From Salvia splendens (Eukaryota; Streptophyta; Magnoliopsida; Lamiales; Lamiaceae): a stretch of 64,000 nt of DNA. The position numbers were made by a program, and so were the translations under genes. Location: NCBI RefSeq assembly GCF_004379255.2, contig NC_056033.1, positions 6,552,172 through 6,616,171 on the forward strand, written 5' to 3'. Of the stretch, positions 21,462 through 31,855 are shown in pieces. Position 1 is the stretch's first letter. Every line of letters begins with the position of its first letter. The notes under the pieces are model-generated. The model ran no database searches. It was not told the DNA's origin and saw nothing but the letters and a program-made list of their open reading frames with translations.

Positions 21462-21711
21462 TCTTGAATGGGATATTAGGCATAAATGGAGAATAAAGAG
21501 GTAGTGTATTTGATAATTTGATTATGTTTTATTACTGCAGAGACTCCCCTCTTTATATATGGATGAATACATGTGTAATTAAGGTACAAGATCAATCAAG
21601 TATCAATCTATGATATAATATCAATCAATTATCAATCTTCCTATTCTATTCTTGGAGCATAATTGTGGTCCATAATTGCCTTTATTCTTTGATATCTTTC
21701 CTTTCTCAACA
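21462..21711 (-). repeat. 3' LTR of the 21.5-26.9 kb Copia element
   Basis: 250 bases. It shares the full length of the other LTR except for a block duplicated only there. Confidence 0.85.
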
Positions 21712-24700
21712 TTCCCCCTCAAGTTGAGTGGTGGGGTCTCCAAAGCTCAACTTGCCAAGTACGTTCATGAGGCTTCTTGAATTGACTGCCTTGGTGAGGA
21801 TGTCGGCTAACTGTTCTTCGGACCGGACAAATGGTAGCTCCACAACTCCATTCACCAACTTTTCCTTGATGAAGTGTCTGTCGACTTCCACATGTTTTGT
21901 CCTATCGTGCTGGACCGGGTTCTCGGATATGCAAATTGTTGTCTTGTTGTCACAGTACAGTTGACTCTTGTCTTGTGTGAACCCAATTTCATCCTTCAAT
22001 CTTCTAAGCCATAAAATCTCCATTAATCCACTTCTTATCCCTCGGAATTCGGCTTCAGCGCTTGACAATGCCACCACCTTTTGTTTCTTACTTCTCCATG
22101 TTACTAGATTACCTTCGACAAACGTGAAGTATCCGGCTGTTGATTTTCGATCGATTGGATTACTTGCCCAATCAGCATCGGTGAATCCATAAATTCCTCG
22201 GTGTCTATTCATTTTGAACATTATACCATGTCCAACTGTTCCTTTGAGATATCGCACGATCCTCAAAGCAGCTTCAAAGTGATCTTTTTGCGGTCGATGC
22301 ATGAATTGGCTCACTACTCCTACTGCATACGCAATGTCTGGTCTAGTATGAGACAGGTAGATGAGTTTCCCCACCAGGCGCCGGTACTTGCCTTGATCTG
22401 CTAACTCGGCTTTCTCATAGATCTGCAGCCCATGGTTCACTAATATTGGCGTGTCGGCGGGTTTGCAATCAATCAAGCTTGTCTCCGCTAGAATATCCAG
22501 GATGTACTTCTTTTGTCTCAAGAAGATTTCTCATTCGGACCGTAGTACTTCTATCCCTAAGAAGTATTTGAGATTCCCCAAATTTTTCATTTCGAACTCT
22601 TGAAATAAGCTCCCCTTTAGTCTTTCTATTTCTTCCGTATCATCTCCCGTGATAATCATATAATCTACATAGATGATCAGACACGTGATTTTGTCCTCTC
22701 GCTTCTTCAAGAACAGAGTGTGATCGGATTGGCTTTGCCGAAATCCATATTTGGTCATGGCTTATTTGAATCTCCCAAACCAAACTCTTGGGGATTGTTT
22801 AATTCCGTAGAGGGTCTTCTTAAGACGACATCCATCCCCTTTTTCAAATCCCTCCGAGAATCCGAGGGGGCTTCCATGTACACCTCTTTTTTTAGTTCCC
22901 CATGTAGAAATGCGTTTGTTACATCAAATTGGTGAAGTGGTCAGTCCCTATTTGCGGTGACAGAGAGTAGCACTCGAATGGTATTCATTTTTGCTACTGG
23001 TGAGAAAGTTTCATCATAGTCAACTCCGTAAGTCTGTGTGTAGCCCTTGGCGACTAGTCGTGCTTTGTATCTTTCTATAGATCCATCTTGCCTTCATTTG
23101 ATAGTGAACACCCACTTACATCCAACTGCTTTCTTTCCGTCTGGGATTTTGCATTTCTCCCATGTGCCGTTTCTTTCTAAGGCTCCAATTTCTTTCATCA
23201 TCGCCTCTCGCCAGTGTTTGTGTCTCCATGCTTCTTCCACAGTACATGGAATCTCCTCTTCTTCATATAGGTCGGCCTCAAATGCGTGTGCCATCTCTGA
23301 GAGGTGTCCCTTAGTCAAGTTCACAACCGAGTACTTAGCTTTTCTGCTGATGATGTCGGGGCTATATCGTTTTGGTGGAACTCCTCTATTGGCCCTTGGA
23401 GGAAGTTTGTACCCTCCGAGTCCTTCGTTGATCTGTTCTTCCAATAGATCACAAATGTCTGACTCACATTGTGAGACTGTTTCAGCCTCATTATCTGTCT
23501 CAAGGTCAGCTTCGCCAACGCATACCAAATCAGTAGAAGTTTGAGGAGTACATACATGGGATACCAGTAGGGGATCTTCTTGGATGGTGTCACTGTTTGG
23601 TGCGGACTGTATTTCTTCTGCAACTTCTTCTTCTATTGGACCTTGAGTCGATGGGCTCGCTGAGCTATTCTGGGCCACTAACCAGCTTAGTGGTTCACTC
23701 TGACACTCCCCCTGGCCGCTAAGTTGGTTAAAGAAATAGTCTGTCTCAAGGAAATCGTAGTTCATAGTGGTGAACAAGTGATTGATTTTAGGGTCGAAAC
23801 ATCTATACCCCTTCTGTGAGATCCCATACCCCACGAAGGCACATTTTATAGCACAGGGGGCTAGTTTGTTTCGCTCATGTTTTGGGATGTGTACAAAGAC
23901 TGAGCAACCGAAAACTCGAGGCTGTAAGGTCAAAGGTAATGGTATGTGGGCTAGTGTAGATAGAACTTGCATGGGTGTTTGCAGGTCAAGGGTTCTAGAC
24001 GATAATCGGTTTGTCAGATAGACAGAGGCAGCAACAGCTTCGGGCCAGAAGTGTTTGGGGGTATTAGACTCAATAAGCATTGCTCTAGCCATTTATAGGA
24101 GGGTGCGGTTTTTCCTTTCTGATACGCCATTTTGTTATGGGGTGTATGGACATGTGGTTTGGTGGACAAGGCCTTTATCGTGGCAGAAAGTTTTCATTTT
24201 TGAGTTGACAAATTCCCCCCATTGTCCGAACGAAGAGTCTTTATGTTTTTCTGAAATTGGGTTTGAACTAGTGCATGAAAGTGACTAAAGTGTTCAAAAA
24301 CTTCATTTTTCTGTTTCATAAAGTAGACCCAGGTCATACGGGTATAATCATCTATAAGGAGGAGAAAATATTTGAACCCTTGCCCCTCCACAGTAGGAGA
24401 GGGACCCCACACATCAGAATGAACTAGTGAAAAAAGAGAATCAACCCGGGTATTGTTTGATTTATATGAATGTCTATGGCTCTTGGCCAACATACAGGTT
24501 TCACAGTACATATCTTGACTAAATTTGGGAAAAAGGATTTTTAAATAACCTGTGGAAGGATGTCCCGAACGTCGATGCCAGAGCCAGGCCTCCCTATCAG
24601 TAGTTCCATGAGTTAGCAAAGCGGTTCCTCGTTGTGCTATTTCATCCACATAATACAGTCCGTCCCGTTCAGTGCCACGTCCAATAATTTCCCCTATCCT

Positions 24701-26459
24701 GATATCTCGTAACAGACAGAAAGTCGGTTGCATCAGCAAGGTGCAATTTAATTCTTTCGTCACGTGACTGATGGATAATAGTTTATGTGACATAGAAGGA
24801 ACATATAAACAATTAGACAATGTAAGAGTCGATGACACTTTGACTGTTCATGCTCCTTTAAAAGGTGTAAATTCGCCACTGGCAGTTTGAATGCGGCTTT
24901 TCGGTGCCCTATGTATATTGGATATATCAGAGATATCATAAGTAATCGTGTCAGTGGCTCCACAATCAAAAATCCACTTGTCATTTTCTCTTTAGAGGAA
25001 ATGTTCAAGGCATAGGATGCGGGTAAGTTTTCAAGTAGCTGGAAGCGATTTTTACAAGGTAAAGGGCCTGTTTCGAGATTTTCCCTAAGTCTAGGGGTTT
25101 TATTTGTAAATTTCTGTAGTGGAGTGGCCTGGTTGCAATATCTGGAAGTGTGGGGTTTAGTTTGCAAGTTTCGGGGTGTGATGTGTAATTCCCCAGGTTT
25201 TGGGGGTTCCTTTTTAGAGAGTATGAAAGGAGAAGGGTTTGAGAACAATTTCTCATACTCAAACCCTAATGTACCTGCCGTTTCCTCATTTTCCATCGAC
25301 GAAATCGCTCCGTCTCCTCCTCTGGCGATGGTTGCGACTCTGGTTATTGCACCTCCTGTTTCCGAGTTGCCGCCTCGGTGGTTAGCAGCTCCCACGTTGC
25401 TCCCGATGACGGCGACCGGTTCTCCTCCGCCTATCGCCGCTACTGCTCGGCCATTTCCTCTTGATGGGGCTGGCGGTGGTTTGGTCTTCTTCTCCTGCCA
25501 CCACTCCGGGTATCCATGAATTTCGAAGCAAGTCTCACGGCTATGCTTCTTTTTCCCACAATGAGAGCATATAAGTCTCGATTTGTCTTCTTCGGTCCGT
25601 TTGTTCTACCCACCGCCATTTCCACCGTCGCTCCATTGAGGATGGCTTCGATGCTGCCATTGATTGGTCACGGCCAGGACTGGTCCGATCCCTTGTGTGC
25701 TGGAGTCCTCCGTCTGGAGAACACTTGATCGAACGTCTTCTCGCCGGAGAATGGCATACGCCGCTTCGGCTGGGGGAAGTGGCTCTGTTCTCAGGATTTC
25801 CTTCTTGATGTTTTCGTATTTGCTATTTATGGAGACTAATAGCTGGAATAGCCTCTGCTCTTGTTTCTCTGTGTTGTATATGCCTATGTCTTCTGCGTAT
25901 TTCATCGGATTTGGATGCCTTCGATCTATGGAGATCCATAGATCGTTTAGTTTGGTCCAGATCTCCTCCAGTGGCTCCTCCTTTTGCTTTAATGATTGCC
26001 TTTGCATACAGGTCGTATACTTGGATCTTGTCACTCCCACTGGCATATGTGACTTCGATGTTTACCCAGATGTCCCTGGCTGTTGGATATCGAGTCAATC
26101 GACTCACTAGCCTTGGTTCTACATTCTGAGTTAGCCATGTGATTACACAATGGTCCGCTTGTTGCCACCTTCCGAAAGCAGGATCGGTTTTTGCTGGGGG
26201 GTGGGACTCCAGTAATGTGAGACATCATCCCCCTTCCGCCAATTGCCGCTTTCATAAGGATAGACCGTTGGGGATAGTTGTCGCCATTTAGTCTTTCTGC
26301 AATAACTAGTGGCGAGGAGTCGATTCTGTATGGTGTTGGATCTGGAGTTATGGGATTTGTTATTTGGTTCTGGTTTTGTGCGATACTCACACGCATGAAT
26401 TCGGCAAACATTCGAGCAAATTGCTCTGTTTCCGTTGGTTTTGGTGGTTCGTCTGACAT
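21706..26459 (-). pseudogene. Copia gag-pol, heavily broken
   Basis: Gag begins at ATG 26459 (MSDEPPKPTETEQFARMFAE) and is soon frameshifted. Pieces continue through 25606-26046 and then a zinc-knuckle segment near 25540-25600. The protease/pre-integrase part is 24194-24838 (WHRRSGHPSTGYL). Integrase pieces (HSDVWGPSP, RSDNGG, then a linker) are separated by a stop and a shift. The reverse transcriptase pieces are 23094-24092 and 22531-22758, and RNase H is 21706-22521 (TDADWASNPIDRKSTAGYF). In the reverse transcriptase the usual YVDD catalytic motif reads YVDY, which removes an essential metal-binding aspartate. The element is dead as an autonomous unit. It is of the same lineage as the WAT1-intron and 48-53 kb elements. 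Confidence 0.9.
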
Positions 26460-26559
26460 GGTTTTGTTTTTCAGGGTCTGCCGGATTTTGGCTGGAAGGT
26501 CTGAGATTGGTCCGAGACAGTGATGAGACTACTCTGAGTCTCACCCCCGCTCTGTATCA

Positions 26560-26851
26560 TCTTGAATGAGATATTAGGCATAATTGGAGAATAAAGAGGT
26601 AGTGTATTTGATTATTTGATGATGTTTTATTACTGCAGAGACTCCCTCTTTATATAGGGATGAATACATGTGTAATTAAGGTACAAGATCAATCAAGTAT
26701 CAATCTATGATATAGTATCAATCAATTATCAATCTTCCAAGAATAATCTATGATATAGTATCAATCAATTATCAATCTTCCTACTCTATTCTTGGAGCAT
26801 AATTGTGGTACATAATTGCCTTTATTCTTTGATATCTTTCCTTTCTCAGCA
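26560..26851 (-). repeat. 5' LTR of the same element, with an internal tandem duplication
   Basis: 292 bases. A segment of about 43 bases containing TATGATATAGTATCAATCAA is present twice in a row (about 26708-26790) but once in the other LTR. That explains the length difference. Confidence 0.85.
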
Positions 26852-26856
26852 GGCTT

Positions 26857-27391
26857 GACAAAATAGGGCTTTAGTAGATTCTTGTGTAAAGTGATTACAT
26901 GAAAGATGTTCATATACTTGCGAGAAACTGATCTTAGTATTTTGTGACTTACCAAAAATATTAAAATATTATGCATAGAGAATTGAGTGTTTGACAAGAC
27001 GCTAAGAGACACGATTGATTGTTAAATGACGATTGAGGATGACTCATATCCATATGTGCACATATGATCGTGATAGAACTCTTGGGCGATGACATCACAT
27101 CCTCTTCATAACAAAAAGTAAGAAGTTTGTACTTATAGTAAAATAGAAGAATTTATTTGTAAATGATTGTTAGTTCGAAGGACACATGAATTAGTTTTTG
27201 TCCCACTGTTTTCATGTCAATTGACTAGATTTTTCAAAACGAAAGCAGCGTATTCCATAACCTTTTTAGTTATTACCTAGTTACCATACTCTATAAATAT
27301 TTTAAACTTCGTATTCAAGTAGTTATTTATAGTTTATAATAGTAAAATCTCTCTCCCCTCCGCCTCATATTGTTTACACTTTTCATTTTGT
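26857..27391. other. Intergenic DNA
   Basis: AT-rich, no frame longer than about 80 codons with any recognisable content. Nothing bounded was seen. Confidence 0.5.
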
Positions 27392-28286
27392 CATGTTTGG
27401 TTGTCGGGATTCTGTCTGGAAAAGTAATCTGATTTCTTAAAATTTAAATTCTTGTGTTTATTTCGGTGTTTAATCAATCTGGGAAAGTAGTCAGAATCCC
27501 GAAAACAATGAAAGTTAGTACATCTTTACAGAATTTTGAATCTTAACTTTTCTTAGCTATTCATTTTCCTAGTTTTGGGATTCTTACATATTTAATGCAA
27601 TATAATAATATTATTATTATTTATTAATTACAATGTTATAAAAATAATTTAAAATTATAAATCATATTGAATTTCAGTATAATAAATAACTATAATTAAA
27701 ATTATCATCATTGTAACTATGTTATTATAATATTTATATAATTGTTATTATCATAATAATAATAATAATTAATTTATTAAATAATTAAAATATAATTATA
27801 AAATATAAATTATATAATAATAAATACTAATTAATCATAAAATCATAATGAAATTTTAAATTATAAAATTTATTTAATTATAATATCAGTAAATTTTAAT
27901 ACTAATAATAATAATTAATTTATTATTATTATTATTATTTTCATTTATGATTATAACACTCCAAGTAACTATAATTATAATTATATTATTATATATTGTG
28001 ATGGATGAACCATATTTAAACTACCCATCGTAATAATAAATATAATAATATAATTATTATCATTTATATTAATAATTTATTAAATTTTTTGTTATTATTT
28101 TTTTAATAAATTAAATAATAATAAGCATATTTTTAGTTTGGTGTTTAAATCAAATATGTATAAAATTTAAAATCATGATATTTTTCAAACACGGTAAAGT
28201 AAAGTTATTGAGAATCATATTCTCGGGATTCATTTTCCTAGGAATCATTTTCCTTACCAACTTTACTTTCCCGTCAACCAAACATG
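27392..28286. mobile_element. Possible TIR element with a very AT-rich core
   Basis: CATGTTTGGTTGTCGGGA at 27392-27409 is mirrored by CCCGTCAACCAAACATG at 28270-28286. Further inner segments (GAATC...TTTCC near both ends) also look complementary. The core is almost only A and T, with ATT/ATA runs. I could not find a clean target duplication, so the superfamily is unknown. Confidence 0.55.
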
Positions 28287-29020
28287 GGTTGTTCATTTGG
28301 AATTAATTTTTTAAGTATAATAGTTATTTTAAGTGTAATGAGAGATCACTTAATAATGGAATACTTAATTAACTCTAATCTATTGATTAAATACCCTAAT
28401 TCTTACTTAAAATATAAATAATGTAAGTAGTTTGGGATGAGCCAAAATAGAAAAGTGCAACAAACATCTACCTTTCCTAATTCTACCATTAAATATGAAA
28501 TCGTTCCATCATTAATTAATATATTACTCCTATTAATTTAACTAATATACCATCAGTGACTACCGGTCTAATCATACGTTCAATATGGTATATTAGTCAT
28601 TTTATGAAATACTCCTTTATATGAAACTATGTCAAGACTGTCTTATTTACCAAAGCAACATCATAAAATTCCTATATTGACATTATTTTGCCTTTAAGCA
28701 CGAAAACACTATCTCAAATTAACTACAATCTTATTGCAGCAAAAAAGACGATTCCTTCGCCTTGACAGCCCCCACACTCCGGTTCGACATCATGTGAGAG
28801 AGTTAAATCAGGGTACGCAATAGTCCGTTTAGGGGGAGGCCTAACCCACTGGCTGCCAGAAGCCCATTTTCCAAAGCCTCAATCTTATATCCACGTATAT
28901 AGGCAAAATGATTAAATTTTAAATCACACTTGTGTAGTAGATGAAACCATGCATGATTGCGTTCTTATGCAAACACAACTATAATTTATTACTACTATGT
29001 TATAATGATGTTCTTAATTT
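28287..29020. other. Intergenic DNA with one GC-richer block
   Basis: Mostly AT-rich. A block at about 28750-28870 is much richer in G and C and starts near GACGATTCCTTCGCCTTGAC. I could not assign it to a gene, RNA or known repeat. Confidence 0.4.
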
Positions 29021-29028
29021 GTTGCAAT

Positions 29029-29236
29029 TAGGGGTTAGTATTCGGGTTTCGGTTCAGTTTTTTGCCAAAACCTAATTTAGTTCAAAACCCAAATCGAATC
29101 GAACCCGAAAAAAATGAAAAACCGAAACCGAAACCGAAAACCGAACTTGAAAAACTGGAAAAACCGAATAAATCGAACAACCCAAAAAAATTGAAAAAAA
29201 CATACTCCAACCGAAAATCTAAGAATATATTAAAAG

Positions 29237-29270
<34 letters not shown>

Positions 29271-29555
29271 ATAAAATGGATAATATATATGATATATATT
29301 AGTATGTAGTAGAATATATTAAAAGAATATATATATATATATATAATATAATATATTAAATTAATAGAATATATATATATATATATAATTCGATTTTTCA
29401 GTCTTTTTCTTCGTCCGAACCGAAAAATCAAAATTTTTGTATTTTCAAAACCGAACCGAACCGAACCGAAAACCCCTAAAAAACCGAACCGAATTTCAAT
29501 TTGTCCATTTGATTCGATTCAGATATTCGGTTTCTGGTTTTTTTGCTCACCCCTA
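29029..29555. mobile_element. hAT-type non-autonomous element (527 bp)
   Basis: The ends TAGGGGTTAG and CTCACCCCTA are inverted with one mismatch. Eight bases flank the unit, GTTGCAAT at 29021-29028 and GTTTCAAT at 29556-29563, one mismatch apart; an eight-base duplication is the hAT signature. Inside both arms are many diverged ACCGAA/TTCGGT units, and the centre holds (TA)n runs. It has no coding capacity. Confidence 0.82.
29240..29395. repeat. (TA)n microsatellites
   Basis: Three separate TA runs (about 29240-29264, 29329-29344 and 29369-29387) lie in the centre of the hAT element. Confidence 0.9.
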
Positions 29556-29685
29556 GTTTCAATTATAATTTAATTTTTAAGAGTAAATAGTACTAGGTGA
29601 ATAACAAGTTAAGTTCAATGTAACTAAGTGATAGAACTTTTAGCCACATATTAAGTACACGTAATTGATACAAGGATATGTAAAA

Positions 29686-31069
29686 GATTAAAGGCCCATT
29701 TTGGTCCTTAACATATTGTGATTTTTTGATTTTGGTCCAAAACATTATCTTTTGAATTATTCGGTCCCTCACAAATAAAAACGAGTCACATTTGGTCCAT
29801 TTTGGACGGTTCCGTCAAAAATTTGACGGTTAATGAATTTTAATTACATTTTGACCGGATTAAGTTAATAAATATATTTTATTAATGTCTAATATCTAAT
29901 TAACCAAAATCTAATAAATTTATTTTGAATTTTGGAATGGGTGTTTTTATCAAACACTTGGTGTGCAACAAAGTTTGTACCACTTCTTCTTGCTCTCACC
30001 ATTCCAAAGAAAACACAAAGTGTTCCACCACTCCAGATTGTTCACAACAGCACTACAGTTAAGCTGATTGTTCACCATTCCAGATTTTTCATCATCTCAA
30101 ACTTCATTACTTCAATTACTTAAATTTTATTTAGAATAAATGTAAAATGAAAATACAGAAAATGAATTAATCAAATACTCTGAAATACTCCAACCCCTCC
30201 TTCGCCCTCCCATAAGTCATGGCCGCCGCCCTCCTCCTCTCGGCGCCACCAGCCTCATGCACCTCGCCTACAACCTCATCCCCATCGCCGTCTTCCTCGG
30301 TATCTAGCTCGCCCAGGGCCTCTCCTTCGCCATCACCGCCGTCAAATACATCAAATCCGAGCAAAACTTCGCCAAATCCAAATCCGCCGGCGAATGCCCC
30401 TAGCTCGGCCTCGACGGGCTCATCCTAGCCCTGGCCTGCGCCTCCTTCATCCTCCTTATTAACGGCTCTGGCAACGAAACCGAGTAGAAACCAACCAAGT
30501 CGATGACATCGAAATCGATTGACCAAATCGAAGGAAAAGTAGAAAAATCCCAAATTCATCACACCAATTCCATCCGCATTCCTTATTTTTTTTACCTCAA
30601 GCAATCAATCACTTCAAATTCGGTCCATTAGAAATCAATTTAATCAAAATCTTGAAGCATTCACGGAAGGAAAGAGTTCATAAAAGGCACAATTTCACTG
30701 ATGATGAACTTGAGTCACTGTAATACTAGGGTTCTTCGTTGCGTCGCTGAAAGGGGAAGAAGGAAGAAGATGAAAGAGAAATAAAAGTGCTTATATACTT
30801 TATTGCGTGCCTGAAAGAGAAAGAAGGAGAAGGAGGAAGGAATAAGATGAATTGTTTATTTTCTAAATAATTAAAAAATGTAATCAATATACATAATTGG
30901 GTCAAAATTGGCTTAACAGTCGTTGACCGTTTATTTATCACGGCGCCGTCCATTTTGGACTGATTTTAGCCCGATTTCAAATGTGAGGGAACGAATAATT
31001 CAAAAGATAATGTTTTGGACCAAAATAAAAAAATTGCAATATGTTAAAGACCAAAATGAGTCTTTAGTC
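29686..31069. mobile_element. Mutator-like element carrying a host gene fragment (Pack-MULE)
   Basis: The two ends are long inverted repeats of at least 85 bases, beginning GATTAAAGGCCCATTTTGGT at the left. The right end's complement begins GACTAAAGACTCATTTTGGT. Nine bases, TATGTAAAA, are present at both sides (29677-29685 and 31070-31078), which is the Mutator target-duplication length. There is no transposase. The inside contains a GC-rich segment that matches a plant molybdate transporter. The element ends only about 330 bases upstream of the BRR2 gene's TATA box. Confidence 0.9.
30190..30486 (+). pseudogene. Captured fragment of a MOT1-type molybdate transporter
   Basis: In one frame (about 30242-30486) the DNA reads ATSLMHLAYNLIPIAVFLGI, a stop, LAQGLSFAITAVKYIK, then NFAKSKSAGECP, a stop, LGLDGLILALACASFILL, and NGSGNE. 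From memory of the family, plant MOT1/MOT2 proteins have the same order: NxIPxxVxxGIQLxQGLxFAxxAVKYI..QNFxKSKSxG..PWLGLDGL. The fragment covers only about 80 residues of a protein of about 460. The two stops fit CAG to TAG and TGG to TAG changes. A short related piece with VMAAAL upstream suggests a further frameshift near 30225-30240. It is GC-rich, unlike its surroundings, and cannot make a transporter. The identification is by eye. Confidence 0.75.
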
Positions 31070-31403
31070 TATGTAAAATAGACTTTCGTCCTTCTGTCCT
31101 AGTATAAAGAGTCTGCAGCCGATTATTGCTGATGTCCTAAAATAATTTAAAAATGAGTAATCTGTTAATTTGAAAATTTAAACTATATACTATTGGGGAA
31201 TTTAATTTAATCATACTAATTGAGACGAGATTTTATAATGATAAGGTGTCTTTAAAGTTCAAACTATTTAGTTGTGAATTTAATTTAATCATTTTTTAAA
31301 GAAGGCGGTGATATGCATTTATTAAATCTCTCACAATAGTCGTATTCGATATTTTTAGTCAATAGGTTTTTGTGGGTTAATTTCTCGGATCCCTAATCCC
31401 ACT

Positions 31404-31409
31404 ATATAG
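31404..31409 (+). promoter_or_regulatory. TATA box of the BRR2-like gene
   Basis: TATATA inside CCCACTATATAGAAACC, followed about 30 bases later by the C-rich leader (ACTCGCCCCGCCACCGCCGCC). The leader ends at a GT donor, so transcription probably starts near 31435. Confidence 0.55.
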
Positions 31410-31496
31410 AAACCTTCTTTCACTCGCCCCGCCACCGCCGCCTTCTCACCGCCGATAGTAGCGCCGCCCCTCACGCGCTCCCGGCTCACTGCCGCG

Positions 31497-31834
31497 GTAA
31501 GCCTCTATTTACGATTTTACCAGTTAAGTGTAGATATTTCAGATTGTGTAGAAGAACTCGAATTCGCTGGTTGGCTTTACTGTTTTGCGGGTATTATTTG
31601 AAACACATTCACTTCAAGATTTTTCTTAGTTTATGTTATTACCGTTGATTTCTTATTCCTTCGTCAATGTTGTTTGATTCCGAGTATATACGTTCTAATA
31701 TTGCCCAATCCAGGGTTTATGAAATTGCTGATTTTTATTTATTGTTTGGTAAATATGTCATTTGCTTTTGTGGTTGGAATGTTTGGTTTGTGACGAGTTA
31801 TTGATTGAAGGTTTTGTTGTTGTTGTGATATAGG
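31497..31834 (+). other. 5'UTR intron of the BRR2-like gene
   Basis: Donor GCG/GTAAGCC after a C-rich leader, acceptor TGATATAG/GGAACC 21 bases before the start codon. T-rich, as expected for a plant intron. Leader introns in plant housekeeping genes often raise expression; that role is inferred. Confidence 0.7.
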
Positions 31835-31855
31835 GAACCTTGTTAACTGTGCAAG

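Larger units (their letters stand above)
21462..26851 (-). mobile_element. Ty1/copia element, decayed
   Basis: LTRs at 21462-21711 and 26560-26851 flank a minus-strand Copia element. GGCTT lies outside both (21457-21461 and 26852-26856), a five-base target duplication. On the minus strand a primer-site-like TGATACAGAGC directly follows the 5' LTR, and the polypurine tract GAGGGGGAA precedes the 3' LTR. With these borders the inner LTR end reads ...CATTCAAGA instead of the usual CA. The internal region has many stops and frameshifts. Confidence 0.9.

Noticed and set aside
29041..29540. ACCGAA repeats as a CRISPR-like array or telomere
   Set aside because: Unit spacing is irregular, there are no unique spacers, and the plant telomere unit is TTTAGGG. 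They lie inside a hAT-type element.
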